From the NCBI RefSeq assembly GCF_020921035.1, contig NC_063156.1:22554283-22618282 (forward strand): a stretch of 64,000 nt of DNA. Reading direction: 5' to 3'. Position 1 is the first letter of the stretch; each line of letters begins with the position of its first letter. Made by a program: the position numbers and the translations under genes. Positions 46,838 through 59,440 of this stretch are shown one piece after another. Source of the DNA: Rhodamnia argentea. Lineage: Eukaryota; Streptophyta; Magnoliopsida; Myrtales; Myrtaceae. The notes below the pieces were generated by a model. The model was given only the letters and a program-made list of their open reading frames with translations. It had not been told where the DNA came from and did not search any database.

Positions 46838-47899
46838 TCATCCAGGCAATTTGGAAGTCAAAGCTTTGTGCCGTGACAGCAACACCTCGTTCATTTGAGC
46901 AATTTGATGCAGGAGATGGGCGATTTTCTGCAAATGAGAGTTCAATGGGAGTTAAATCCAATTTCCATAACTTCGTAACACCATGAAATGGCAAGAACTG
47001 AAGACAACCATCTAGTCGCTCAAAATCGGCCATGCGAATTCAAAATATTACTCGACTTTTGGAGCAGTCACATCAAGCTATGCACTAAACATAATAACGT
47101 CTTGGGGGAGGAACTGAATTTGGCGATACAAAGGAAAACAGGCCACACTTGGCCCACAATGATCCAAGCCATACTAGCATTTCTAGCCAGATACTCTAAT
47201 GGGTATTTCAACAAACACTTCGCATGTAATCAAACTAACCTCGTCTCGCTCTTTAACCACGCGCATCAAACCATCCACTCTCTCTCTGTGTCTCAGCCGC
47301 AGCAAACGAAATCGCGCGCATACCCACCACAGCACTACCGCCGCCGAAGTAACGGACAGCCAAAACAGTCCCTCCGTCGCAGAGCTACGGCCAAAGAAGG
47401 AGCTCATGGCACCAAAAACCTTCGAACCCAACACTCTAAATCCCAATCGCAGCAACCCCGCGGCTCGACCCGGTTCTCCGACTTGGACCGCCGAATCTGA
47501 CGGCTGCGGTTCCTCTTGGAGCTCATCATCAACATCGGACGACGAAAATGAAGACGAACATGAAGAAGATGAAGAGGATGAGGAGGAGGACGACGACGAC
47601 GACGAAGTGAAGAACTGCGATGGGGAGGGGAGCAAATCGGAGGACGGAGGCAAAATCGGACATGGGCTTCGCTGTTCGTCGCAGGGTCCGGAGGGGACGC
47701 GCAGATTTTCATGGTTGCTCGGAGGGAAAACGCTCAAGACTCCGTCTTTGCCATCGAGGCTGCCGTCGACGGGAGACTCTCTGATGACAACCATCGACCA
47801 TAGTCTGGAACGACCCATGTGGGGCTCTGAGGAGCAGCACAAGCTCATGGGATCGACAGCTCGCTGCGGCTCTGGCAGACCCCCATCTGGTCCCAACAT
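46838..47899 (-). CDS. Plant-specific single-pass membrane protein with poly-Ser tract, function unknown
   Basis: Two exons on the minus strand, 47899-47240 and 46927-46838 (TGA), phase 0, 249 residues. The N-terminal 90 residues are polar and Pro/Ser-rich. A run of 15 serines inside a 23-residue Ser-rich tract follows (residues about 94-116), then an acidic stretch (DVDDELQEE). A Leu/Val/Trp-rich hydrophobic segment (LFWLSVTSAAVVLWWVCA, about residues 175-192) is followed by a basic helix (RFRLLRLRHRERVDGL). Exon 2 ends in a heptad-like helix, KIAHLLHQIAQMNEVLLSRH, then ALTSKLPG. The organisation suggests a tail-side coiled coil after one membrane helix. I do not recognise a named family. 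The antisense strand is also open over the exon (47199-47921), explained by codon composition. Confidence 0.8.
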
Positions 47900-50513
47900 C
47901 TCTTGTCAAACCAACCAATAACTCCACCACCTTTTGATCAGAACAACAAGACCCTGGGAACTGGAGAAGGCAAACATCCTACTCGCGATTGCGAGATGGA
48001 GAGACGGCGTCGCAGAGAGAGAGAGAGGCGTAGGGGTAGCGCCCAGCCCAAACCATTTCGCTGCGCTTCTGGTGACGAAACGACCAATCATCGTCCAACG
48101 AGGCTCGGGCGGATCCTAGATTGTCGCTAGACGGGGATCGATTGGAACTCCGGCCTTTTGGGTATTGGGCCTGACGAGGCACGATAGTGGGCTCTCCAAA
48201 TGGGCCAAGGCCCATAAACAATGGCCCAACTACATGGTATTTCGCCCCATTGGCCAGTGAACGAGAAGCCCAAGCCCAATTAGTTGCTTCATTGGAATGT
48301 CGTCGCCTTTCGTGTGGGGGTCGCAATCGGTTTCGTCTTTAAATGAACTGTCCAATTCGACATTTTCCCTCCAATTAATGAGGGAAGCTGCTCTCATTTT
48401 GACTACAAATTTTTCTATTTTGAACAGCCAATCGATAGACTCTTTTAACTATTTTTTTCATAAGGACTGCCCAAAACTTTCGAGAAGGTAAATAGCTTCC
48501 GGTCAAGCAAATTCAGTAGATAAAAAGTTCATCCGAGAACGAAGGAACTGAAACTGTTTCAAGGGTTGATTCTATGGTGACAGTGCACATTCTAACTAAT
48601 GTTCATCGGTGAAGGCAACCCGCCAACCGAAAGCATCGAATTCCATGGTCGATTTGAGATTTCTTGCCTCTTTGGTAGTGTGACATGGGCTTTTCTTAAC
48701 TTAGATATGATTAACTTGATAACTTAACTTAGGATATTATCTCAGTTGCCGACAGCTCCGTTTGATAGGCGATATGTAAATCTACTATGAGGCCCCGCTA
48801 GGGCTGCGGTATGCCCTGGCCTTAGCACAGGGTGATCTCCCTTCCTCCTATAGGTTCGAAGTCAAAAATTTAAGGGGGTCATATAAACATTGCATGCGTC
48901 GTCTGTTTCGCGAAAAATAAATAATCCGAAAAATATTTTCCCATAAATAATCGCTTATAAGAACGAACGGACGAAATTTTTTCCACCGTTCACGGAGATG
49001 TTCACGGCCGATCGGTACGATCCCAAGACCGTCCGGTCCGGTTCCCTGTTCTTGATATTGAGAACCGATCCTCCCGGGTCGATTCCCATTCCTAGGGTGG
49101 AACCGGACCGGACCGAGAATTAATCGCCCGCAGTTTAACCCTTTTGAAATTAGGAAGGTCACCAAACCCAAGGGCATTGACAAGTTAGTGAGCTATGGAA
49201 AGAATACAATTTGACCATCCACGGAAGCAATGTAGCTATCCATTCTATTCCTTCCTACCCACAAAGTTTAAAAAATTGAAAAAAAAAAGAACATCATCGA
49301 TTTTTGCAAACTGGAAATGCCACGTCATAAATTTTGGTTGGGTCAACAGTTCTTGCACATCCCCCTTCTTGTTAACCCATCTATTTTTCCTACCAATAAA
49401 ACCGTTTACAAAACAAGCTGCTTTCCCCATAATTTTTCTTCATTTCCCCTATAGTTATAGTAAATTATTTGTTTTAATTTTTACTTTATTTTTTTAATTT
49501 TCTATCTCCACACAAGGCTTTGATTGAAGAAGAAGCAAAGCCAAACGAGACGGGGTCTACAATCCACACACCAATCCTTCATTTATTCATTCCGTTTCCT
49601 CCCATCTGTCATTATTCTTGAAGGCTAAGGATCCATCACTCCCCCACAAGAAGAGCTTGCCAAAATGGTTACAGAGAGCCATGGACCCTCCTCTTCCCAC
49701 TTTTGCAATAGCGTACCCATCAAATCATGACCCCCCCTCTCTCTTTTTATTTTTTAATATAATTGCAAGTTACTCCATGACCAAATATTTCCGCACATTA
49801 GTCCATTGGTTTCATAGGATCCACTCGTTTTACGTCGTTGTCTAAACTTTTTCCCCGATATGGTCTTTTGAGCTCGTTTTCCTGTGATAAGAATGACAAG
49901 ATGGGTCGAATAGAGAATAGAAATAAAATGAGAATTCAGGTTTTCCTGACGTCTTGCTATGTGCTAAAACACGAGGATAGTATGTGCAAGCAATATTGCG
50001 AAAGGAAAATACGGAGGTTTGGAGAGAGAAAAGAAGGAACACCCTACAAGAAACGACCTCTAACGAAAGTAATTTGAAAGGGAAAGCCATGTCCTATTGG
50101 CACCTCATAAGCCGGGTGTACATGATCCGATCCGACCCGACTCGGCCTGGTGGGTAAAAAAGGGGGTAACTTGCAAATGGGATTTTTGGAGAGGAGATCT
50201 CAAAGACATTAAACCTCGGTGAGTCCAAGGAAGTCGCCTTGTTAATCACAATCCCCCCAAACAACTCCAACTCCTCTGGCCTTTCGTTAGTTTCTCAGTT
50301 GTTGGCCTATCTTATTCCTCCAATGACACCCACCTTCCTAATCACCCACCATTAACACATACTTCACAACCAGAGAGAGAGAAAGAGAGGCAAGATTACT
50401 TGAAAAGAGGAGGAAGCATCAGAAGCCCCGCAGGGCTCTCCTCTACGACGCAATCGAGAGACGCAGCAGCACCACCACCGCCCGTTTCATGCCTCTGTCC
50501 TAACCTCCTCTCC
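47900..50513. other. Divergent intergenic region
   Basis: Contains a TGGGCC cluster at 48155-48290 upstream of the poly-Ser gene, a low-copy-looking spacer, degraded repeat sequence (48770-49130, including 'ccggtccggttcc' blocks related to 18870-18990) and the leader of the multi-pass membrane protein gene. No gene recognised between 48300 and 50400. Confidence 0.45.
48155..48290. promoter_or_regulatory. Site II-like TGGGCC/GGCCCA cluster
   Basis: Seven or more motifs of the type TGGGCC, TGGGCT or their reverse complements (AGCCCA, GGCCCA) lie within 135 bp, 260-390 bp upstream of the poly-Ser gene start on the minus strand. TGGGCY motifs bind TCP factors in plant housekeeping promoters, so this is a plausible promoter module for that gene. 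Confidence 0.45.
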
Positions 50514-51464
50514 ATGGAAGAGGCTGCGGGAAGAACGCCGACGGCCTCGACGGGGACGATCCTGCGAAGGTCGATCCACACTTTCCTTCAAAACTACCAC
50601 TACTTCACCTCGACGTCCGCGCTGCTCGCGCTGCCCTTCTCCGTCTCCATCCTCCTCTCGCAAGCCCTCGTTCCCGCCTCCTCCTCCCCCCTCGCCCTGA
50701 CCGTACACTCCCGCCTCCGAGCCCTCTTCGACGCGGCCGGATTCCCGCCTTCCTCTGAGTTCTTCGCCCTGCTCAACTTCAAGCTCTCCCAGACGCTGTC
50801 GTCTTCGTTCCTCGCCCTCCCCTTCGCCCTCTCCTTCCTACTCCTCGCCAAGTCCTCCGTCATTCGATCCCTCGCCGGGACGAAGCCATCCGTCCCGTCC
50901 TCGCTCTCCTTGTTCCTATCGATTTACAAGCCGCTCCTCGCCACTTACGTCTGCAACTCTCTCGTGATCCTCTCCGCCAACTCCACCGCCTTCTTCCTCC
51001 TCTTCTTTGCGTTCAACTGCCTCGGTGGGCCACAGCCCGGTTCCTCGAATTACACCCTCCTGCTCTCGGCAGCCGGCGCGATCCTCTACTCCATCATCTT
51101 AGCGCATGCTCTGGTGATATGCAACTTGGCGCTGGTCTTATCAGGCATGGAGAGAACTGGCGGATTCGTCGCGATCCTAAAGGCGTGCGCCTTGATCAGG
51201 GGATCGACTTCCACAGCTCTTTCCCTGGCGGTGCCCGTGAATTTGGCCCTGGCCGGCACGGAAGCATTGTTTCAATTCCGGGTCATGAGGGCCTACGGCA
51301 TGAAGAAGGGGCCGATACTTCCAGTGGCCGTGGAAGGATGGCTCATTGCCTATTTGTATTCGATACTCATAGTTCTCGACACAGTACTCACCTGCATTTT
51401 CTTCAAAAGCTGCAAGAACAGTTCCATCACCCGTCGCGGCAGCGAAGATCAACGGTACTTCTAG
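50514..51464 (+). CDS. Multi-pass membrane protein, uncharacterised
   Basis: Single exon, 316 residues from the ATG at 50514 (MEEAAGRTPTASTG); upstream in-frame sequence lacks an ATG, and the only earlier one (50489) is out of frame. It is strongly hydrophobic, with about six membrane segments, for example ALLALPFSVSILLSQAL, SSFLALPFALSFLLLA, NSTAFFLLFFAFNCLGG, LLLSAAGAILYSIILAHAL and LIAYLYSILIVLDTVLTCIFF. The C-terminal tail is short, basic and Ser-rich. Coding sequence is GC-rich at third positions, unlike its surroundings, as is common for intronless plant genes. It resembles plant-specific uncharacterised transmembrane proteins; I see no transporter or enzyme signature, so no function is assigned. 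Confidence 0.85.
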   Translation: MEEAAGRTPTASTGTILRRSIHTFLQNYHYFTSTSALLALPFSVSILLSQALVPASSSPLALTVHSRLRALFDAAGFPPSSEFFALLNFKLSQTLSSSFLALPFALSFLLLAKSSVIRSLAGTKPSVPSSLSLFLSIYKPLLATYVCNSLVILSANSTAFFLLFFAFNCLGGPQPGSSNYTLLLSAAGAILYSIILAHALVICNLALVLSGMERTGGFVAILKACALIRGSTSTALSLAVPVNLALAGTEALFQFRVMRAYGMKKGPILPVAVEGWLIAYLYSILIVLDTVLTCIFFKSCKNSSITRRGSEDQRYF

Positions 51465-53691
51465 ATCGAAACCCACGACGGCGACATCAAAACTCCCGAG
51501 AACCTGAAGATTCCAGAGTCAGGACAGTTTTGCTGAAAGTTGGAATTTTTGAGGAGGCCAGAGAGGGATTGTCCTCCTTGCTTGTACATTTCCGCCAACA
51601 CGCGATATACTGATAAGTCAGAAGAATAAAAAAATTGGAGCTTGAGAGACTTGCCTTTTCTTGCTGCTAGAAGAGAGAAATCAGGCAAACGGTCAAGATC
51701 ATCTAGACATAAAGAGATCCAAAGCCTAGGGGCTTAAAACAAAGAGAGATCTACATGTGTTGGAGCCACCAAAAGCAGGAGATTCTTTTGCAACATTTCA
51801 CGTTGTTTTCACTCATGTCGACACGGCTACACTTTGGAGAAATAAGCTTTACTACTTCTCAGAGTTCGTGTCCTGAATGTCTGCTCTTGCTGGGTTTGTA
51901 ATTGAGTCAACATCAAGGAAGCAATTTGATTAACAATTGACCAAAATCATGAATACACAAGTAATTTTCCTCTTTGAGTCAAGACTATTGCTCCAATTTT
52001 TACTAGCTAATTGACCAGAAAACATAGTTATAGGAGTTATTGTTTTACAATCTCCACTCGACCACCAATCTTGCTCTGGAGGAATAAGAGAAGACAACTA
52101 TATTGCAAAATTTAGCAATTTTCAAGTATTAAGTTCCATAGCATTATGAGAAATCCTCAAACCAAAAATACGTATCTACACAAGACCTTTTGAAAATATA
52201 TCCGCATGGCCGTCTCAAACGAGAATCAAATCAAATTGAAACTTTTTCAGTTTTCAAACTGAAGCAAATCCTCCTATTGTAGTCTTCTCCGGTCTCACTC
52301 CAGAAAAGCTCTAGGTACTAACCTGTGTTCAATAGCAAACCACCGTTTATAAAACCTAAACGTGTTTCCATGGAAAATTCCTGTAGGTGAATGTGCTTAC
52401 GGAATATTACACGTTAAAAGATACGCAGGGAGGGAACGGTGAGTTTTCCTCGTAGATGGTGATGGAACACGACATCCATACCTCGCGCTGATCAGAACCG
52501 GCATTTAGCAACAGCTTAAAACAGATGATTCCAGCAGAAACAACAGCAAAATACACACAAGAAGGCCACGTTGGCCAGGGGAAAATTGAGGTGCCGTAAT
52601 GAGAATGTGCTGTAATGAGAAACACATACAATTGAATCGTATGTCATATTATTTCCGTTAAATAAGAAACACATGTATACCTATTGTCTCGTATGCTCCA
52701 CCTCTTTCCTACCTCGCAGTTGTTCCTGTGCCGTTCAGCTTGACCGTGACCAAGGAGAAATCGCTGAAGTGGAGCATAAAAGCAGGCAATAAAAGAGGCA
52801 ACCCCCCCTTTTTTGACTTATAATTGATAAAAATGTTAACCCTTCATATGACAACACAAAGTGAATGAATGAAATGCAACAAAGTCCCCAACGGCAAAAC
52901 CATACAACTCCCATTACTATTGGCGGCTAATCATTGTATAACTATTCCATCCCTCGAAATAAACCTGGAATCAGGCCCATATCGATCCTCTAATGTGGGC
53001 ATTGAATTTCTGCAGCTATATAAATATAGAACTACAAATACATTCGGTTGCCAATTGTACTTCAGTAGAATCCAGAGGATAGATTGTTTTGCCTTAAAAC
53101 GGATGACAAGAAAACGTTAAGTTCCTTGGTGCCTTTTCCAGGTAGTGCCCAGAAAGAACGGTAAAGCTTAACCAAGCCACAGGCAACACACATCTATTAG
53201 AAGGTTGCGCAGGCAATAACAATCTCTAGACTAGGCACAAGGTCTAGTGGAAAGGGAATTGAAGATGGAGACGCTAGTATCATGGGGGCGTGATTGAACT
53301 CTTGCCCTCTGAAAAAATATAACACGAAAGTCTAAGAGAGAAGAATTAGAGACCCGACAGACCAAATAAAAGTAACTATCTCCAGCTCTAAATGAGTGAA
53401 GTGGTTGAAAAGACCCCTGAAAATAGATGAAGGTGCAACAATTAACAAAAGTCTGTTTCAACTCTTTGGCAGATTTGCCCATCTTGTTCCAGATGGTCAT
53501 CAGCTGAATAGTACCCTGACACAATGCAGTCCAAAGTAGAGTATCTTAAATCTAATACAGGTCTCACCTCAAATACACTTCCACAACCAGAACCCAAAAG
53601 AATATATCACCTTAACATAATATCTATAGCATCCTTGGAAAAATTTGCTAGAGAATCTTTAAATTGAAGTACGAAGACCACCATGCTGTTA
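51465..53691. other. Intergenic region
   Basis: 3' flank of the membrane protein gene, then AT-rich DNA up to the 3' end of eIF5A. Open frames such as 52407-52631 (minus) have no recognisable content. Confidence 0.5.
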
Positions 53692-55809
53692 TTACTTCGG
53701 GCCAATGTCCTTAAGAGCACAGATCTGTTCTTCTCCCATGGAAGACATCACAGACACCACCAGGTCCTTTCCATCAGAAAAACCATCCTTGATCTGCAAT
53801 CAACAGTAGAATGACTTGAGATCAGCAAAGATTCCATTGCAGAAGAACAAAGAAACATAGATGTAGATCATAATCTCCCATTGCTAGGATAACATAGATC
53901 AGCAGGAGAATATATCAACTTGCGTTTAACACAGTGTTTTCACCACTCACTCCTCTCCAGCTTAAACTAGCAAAGAAACTTAGATTGGGCAGTCCTCATA
54001 TGCTAATTAACTAACCTGAGACAGCAAATTATCATCAGTTGGGAGCCTCAGGTCATCCTTGGTGTTCCCATTTTCAGTCAGCAGACTCACCTGAAGAAAG
54101 CAATCTAGTCAACACCTCTTGCAAAATTAAAGCTAAACAAAATAACAAGGGTGGGCGGGAAAAAAGATAGCTCATACAAATCCATCCTCAGAGATGTCAA
54201 TAAGCTGGTAGTCGGTACGATTGACATGGGGAACCTGCAAGATGCAAAAAGCTATGAGCCCCTCTAAAAAAAACAGTAGCAAAACAACCAAGTTACCTGA
54301 TAGAGGGACTGTTTAGACACATACATCACAGTTATGGGATGAGGGGACAATATCTTCAAGCTTCTTTCCATTGAAAATATCAATTGCAACAAAGTGACAC
54401 TTGGCATGACCATGCTTCCCAGTCTTAGATGTGGAAACTTCAACCACCTTCAAGGGAAGAAAGTAGTTTCAGCCCAGAAACCAATACATGGAGCCATAAA
54501 TCTACCGTAAAGAAAACTGCAAGAATGTAGTAGAGAAGTACTCCCTAGAGATCTCAAAAAATGAGATTTTGTGCTGTTATCATGTATAAATTTATCACTA
54601 ATCATTGACAAAATTCACTAGCAACATACGAAATGTAGACACTAGAAGAGAGAGCAAGTTACACAAACAATGGACATACTTTGTAATTCACACTAAAATA
54701 ACATGGTTCAAATCAAATATTACACATTCACGGAAAGGAACGCCGTCCAATTTGCAATAATCAGACTGGAGAGTAAAGAATTTTTTCTGAAATCATACAG
54801 CAGATCAAAGAGAAAAAGAAAAGCATCAAACAGAAGATCAAACCAAGGGGGAACACAAAAGGGAGAGCAGAGTTACCAACAACAAGAGTCCCAAAGACAG
54901 AGGGCACAACACCATCATGTGATCACATAAATATCAAACAATTTGAGATGCAAATTAGCATGAATCTCAAACAGAAGCTCACACCAGTAAGTGACTCTTG
55001 ACTAAAGCTCCGTTTGTTTCGCCGAAAATGAATTATTTGAAAAAAGCTTTTTCTATAAATGATCGATGGTATTGCTCGAAATAAGTAATCAATAAAAAAT
55101 ATTTTCATTACCAACAAAAATCTATATCCAAACATTTTCATATTTTCGAAAATTAATTTTGGCACGTAATACAAGAGGCCATGCTTAACAAAATATTTTT
55201 CAAATCTTTCGTTATTTCGTGACACATTAGACATTTACTAACAGCAGCACTCAACCAGTAAGCACAGATCCATTTCCCTCGAATTTCAGGCGCAACACAA
55301 ACGCATATTCATTGAACCGCAGTTAATTTCAGAAAGAAAAAAAGGGGCCCACAGCTTCAAGCGCTCGAAAGAAAGCACGCTTCACCACCAAATTCCACGA
55401 GACAACAATTATCTAAGTGTGAAAATCGACGCGCAAGAACATCATCGCATCTCCAGCACCAACGCAAAAATCCAACAACAGTCCGCTAGTGAGGTTCAAG
55501 AAGCCTAAGAGATCTCGATCGGAATCAACAAAAGAAAAAGGAAAATCCAGACACGCATTTAAACAACCTATCGAAAGTCACACCCGTACAAGGCAAAAAT
55601 CTCCCGATCTAAGGTCACCATATATCCACATCGCAGCACGAGCAGCACACGCCAATCCAATAACCAAGAGACGGCACAATGATTACCTTACAAGGACGTC
55701 CTTTGATGACGATGTATCCGTTCTTGCGGATCGTGCCGGCCTGCTGAGGATAGGTCTTGGAGGCTCCGGCGTCGGCCTTGGACTCGAAGTGGTGCTCCTC
55801 GTCCGACAT
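53692..55809 (-). CDS. eIF5A: Eukaryotic translation initiation factor 5A (eIF5A)
   Basis: Five exons on the minus strand: 55809-55687, 54447-54325, 54234-54178, 54090-54016 and 53793-53692 (TAA), all phase 0, 159 residues, the normal family length. It begins [20 protein letters not shown]. The hypusine loop is [12 protein letters not shown]; Lys52 in TGKHG is the residue modified by deoxyhypusine synthase and hydroxylase. The N-terminal SH3-like barrel ([18 protein letters not shown]) and C-terminal OB fold ([20 protein letters not shown]) are complete. eIF5A binds the ribosomal E site and relieves stalling at proline-rich and other difficult sequences, and helps termination. The first intron (1239 bp) is much longer than the others and holds a MITE-like fragment at about 55005-55240. 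Confidence 0.98.
55005..55240. mobile_element. MITE-like fragment in eIF5A intron 1
   Basis: Starts GCTCCGTTTGTTTCGCCG, the same terminus family as the element at 62920-63475, followed by AT-rich sequence with 'aaaatatttttca' blocks. The right terminus is not clear, so this is a decayed or partial copy. Confidence 0.4.
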
Positions 55810-55892
55810 GGCGGGTGACTCGGCGCGGATCGGAAGTGAGCTGGGCTCGGACGAGTTTAGGCGATATCGGCACGGATTTCGCGGAGCCCAAG

Positions 55893-55938
55893 AGACAGAG
55901 ACAGAGAGAGAGAGAGAGAGAAAGAGAAAGAGAGAGAA
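55893..55938. repeat. GA-rich microsatellite in the eIF5A leader
   Basis: Interrupted GA/GAAA run on the + strand, hence a CT-rich (pyrimidine) tract in the 5' untranslated region of the minus-strand eIF5A transcript. Confidence 0.85.
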
Positions 55939-55956
55939 TGAAAGAGGGGGAGGGGG

Positions 55957-55965
55957 TTTTATATG
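55957..55965 (-). promoter_or_regulatory. TATA box of eIF5A
   Basis: The minus strand reads CATATAAAA about 150 bp before the ATG, placing the start of transcription just before the CT-rich tract. Confidence 0.5.
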
Positions 55966-56355
55966 TATGCGTAGATCGTACGGCTTTCGGACTCTAGGGT
56001 TTCATCGAGGAGGGAGTTGGTGGGGCCCGATTGGTTCTGGGCCGTTGGATGGTGGGTTCCGAAGTCGTAATCGGATGAGGATGAGGATGGTTTGGCGTTT
56101 TCCGGGACGCTACGATTTGATCTTGTGCTTATCGAGAATGGAATTTGGTCAAACAAATTCATGACTATTTGATAGAGCGTATATCGACGGAAATATGGGA
56201 CAGTTTAGACCTAAAATGAAAAAAAATTGTTGCTCACAATCTTCAATTTATCTGTTCAAAAATCACAAATGTTGCAATCCGTACAGGAATATGAATTAAC
56301 TGAAACTGATGCTCGCCGATTTACTGCGCAGTCCGACCAAAAAAAAAAAAAAATC

Positions 56356-57532
56356 TCAGAACTCGTCGACTTGAATGGCGTCGCGGACCGTTTCGTACGC
56401 GTCCCTAGGCCTCGACTTCTTGACCCCGGCCATGAACCAGACTTTGTCGGAATTGTGGCCCTCGACGGCCACGCCGGTGACCTTCACCCACACCAGGACC
56501 TTGGTCTTCATGCCTTCGATCCTGGCCAGCTTCCCTCTGGAGAGCGTCCCTTTGACGCGGTTCGCATACCTCACGGCAGACCTGTCCTTGAAGCTGGCTT
56601 CGCAGGCGGAGGGCAGGTGGACGACGAGCTTGGACCTGGACGCGTCGAGCTCGTAACACGTGATGTTCCGAGGGAAGAGGCCCGGGGGGAGGTTGTGCTC
56701 CCGGAGGAGATCGGGCAGCGCTTTCGGCGGCTTACCTGATTGAGGAACAAGCGAAGGAATCAGCAAAGGAGTAATAGTTCGGACAAAACTTTGTAAGGGC
56801 CAGAGTTCAAGAATCAATCACACGGATACAATAAGAAAACAACAGCATAATGTACTTGACCTAAGTGACCCAGTTACTGTCGCTGTTCTATTGTAATAGC
56901 CAAAGCCAAAACAGTTCAGTACCTTTCAATTTGTTAACGACCCACTTTGCCTTCTCCTCGACCGCGCCCGATATAGACTGGACACACACGAATATTAATG
57001 AGGAAGAGTGTCCAGAGACGAACATGTGACTGAGAAATCAGACAGAGTGCTCGTGAGACAAAGCTGGCGGTCTGCAGAGAGAGGCAAGACAGAAAAAAAA
57101 AAAAAAAAAAAGCATACGCCGGCCGATTGGGAGACATCCGAAAGGCATTACAGCGCGAAACCAGCAGTATGCAGAGAGAGGCATGACGGAAAAAATCAGA
57201 TCAACAACGACTCGATCGAGCAACATTTGTTTGCAATTCATCGCATCGACCCGATCATATTATGCAACAATACCAAGAATGACAAGCACATGACCATCAA
57301 ACAACCTTACTGAACAAGAAAGCTTGTTAAGAAACCATAGCAGATGACATCACAGGGTCATAGGACAAGAGAATTTATGAAACCAGACCAGTGCAGATGC
57401 CATTGAAAGGGAAGGATTTTCGAATAGTTGTGAACGCGACCGTACTGAAAGATCGCCGGCGATGTTGGAGATCTCTTGCTTGGCTTTCTTGGATATCCAA
57501 AAGCTCCCAGCCTTGGTCATTGCTTTCTCCAT
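56356..57532 (-). CDS. DUF538 protein
   Basis: Three exons on the minus strand: 57532-57446, 56977-56923 and 56735-56356 (TGA), phases 0 and 1, 173 residues. It begins MEKAMTKAGSFWISKKAKQE, followed by EEKAKWVVNKLKGKPPKALP, DLLREHNLPPGLFPRNITCY, FKDRSAVRYANRVKGTL and EGMKTKVLVWVKVT, ending AGVKKSRPRDAYETVRDAIQ. These blocks define the plant-specific DUF538 family, which folds as a lipocalin-like or BPI-like beta barrel and has been linked to stress responses and chlorophyll breakdown; the molecular function is unsettled. The start at 57532 is the first ATG of the frame and matches the family N-terminus. Exon 3 is GC-rich relative to flanks. Confidence 0.94.
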
Positions 57533-58996
57533 TTCCTCTCTGTCTTCGCTCACTAGGAGAGGACAAAAGAAGAAGAAGAAGGAGGAGGAAGCTCTCAGGC
57601 CAAAACCCCGCCTCTAAAAGCCTCTTTCTCACTTTGATGTGCCACCAAATGACATTTTAACAGCTTGCCATTATCATATAAAAACGAGTGCCCCGCTAAT
57701 TCTCATTTGGTTAACACCCGCATGATGACACAAATGCATGTAAGAGTTCACATCGTTATGTTACGGTTCACATCAAGGAATCTTGATGGTGTGAGAAAGC
57801 ATTTCCAATTCAATCCGTCTCACTTGCATAAGATCTCGACACATGTTCTCTCACATTTCATGCGTACCATCGTAGATTTCAAAAGGACCAGCGACACGTG
57901 TCAACGCATTATGCATACGACACGAATTGAGACGCCTCAATAAAGTGGAGGACATACGCAACCTTCAATTGCTTCCTCATTTTTTTTTTCTAACATAATC
58001 ATTACTTTCATTAATCTTGAGAGGCAAGTTTCATATTTAACGGACGGACTTGTTCTATTTCTTTACTCCCGCAGGTCTCACAGGTTGGAGTTTGTCTCCC
58101 AAGTAGGCAAAGTGTCCATTATGCCATTAAATTTCAAAATTGGGTCCGAGACTTGTAGGAGCTTTTAATGCTTTACGTGCAATTCAAGACAGTAATGACA
58201 GCATTCAATTATGGTAGTAAGGATTGCTACAACACACCTAAAACCTCCAACAAATTTCATCGTTTACAGAAAAATTAGAATAATTTTATGTTTATTGTTT
58301 ATGTGTTTTTAATGATTTTAGATTGGCAAATGTTGGGTAGAATTTTACCCGTTTAACCAAACACTGTATAGCGGATGTGAGACCCTTATGATAACTCACG
58401 GATGGCATCAATAGCACTAGTCCCCACTCATCGCCTTTTTACTAAGTAATAAAAAGGTACAACTGCTGATCAAAACCCAAAATCGACTCAAAGGCCTACA
58501 ATTTTTCCTTCAGTGCCGAAAGGATCATTGCGACGAAAGGATCATTTTCTCGTTCACAAAGAATGGGGCCAAGAAAAGGTTTTCTCTAGAAGGTGCGAAG
58601 AGTCAAAGACTCGACATCATACTACCCCGTAGAAAGCGTGATCGGAGGTTTAATTCCCGACATACATAATTCCTAGGCGAACGACGATTATAAGATTGCG
58701 CTAAGATGGGATGGTAATTTTGACCCGATACAAGTAGTTGGATATTTTGATAGATAAAATGACACCCAATATTAGCAAAAAGCAAAGGTGGTGAAGAACA
58801 CATATATTCTCCAAGGATTGAAGTTCTCTTTCAGATTACATACTGCCCTTAAATTCTTCCTTTCCTCTATTGCACAAAACTCTTTTGGACCAGCATACAA
58901 TCTCCTACTGGACAAACAGCTTCGATCAACTGAGTTTTTTTCCTGGGCCTCAATATTGAAGCCCATCTCTTAGGTTGGCTTGAAATTCCTCGTTAA

Positions 58997-59440
<444 letters not shown>

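Noticed and set aside
47199-47921. 240-codon + strand frame with a Glu/Asp run
   Set aside because: Mirror of the minus-strand poly-Ser gene, which has a matching second exon, a membrane helix and an upstream Site II cluster.
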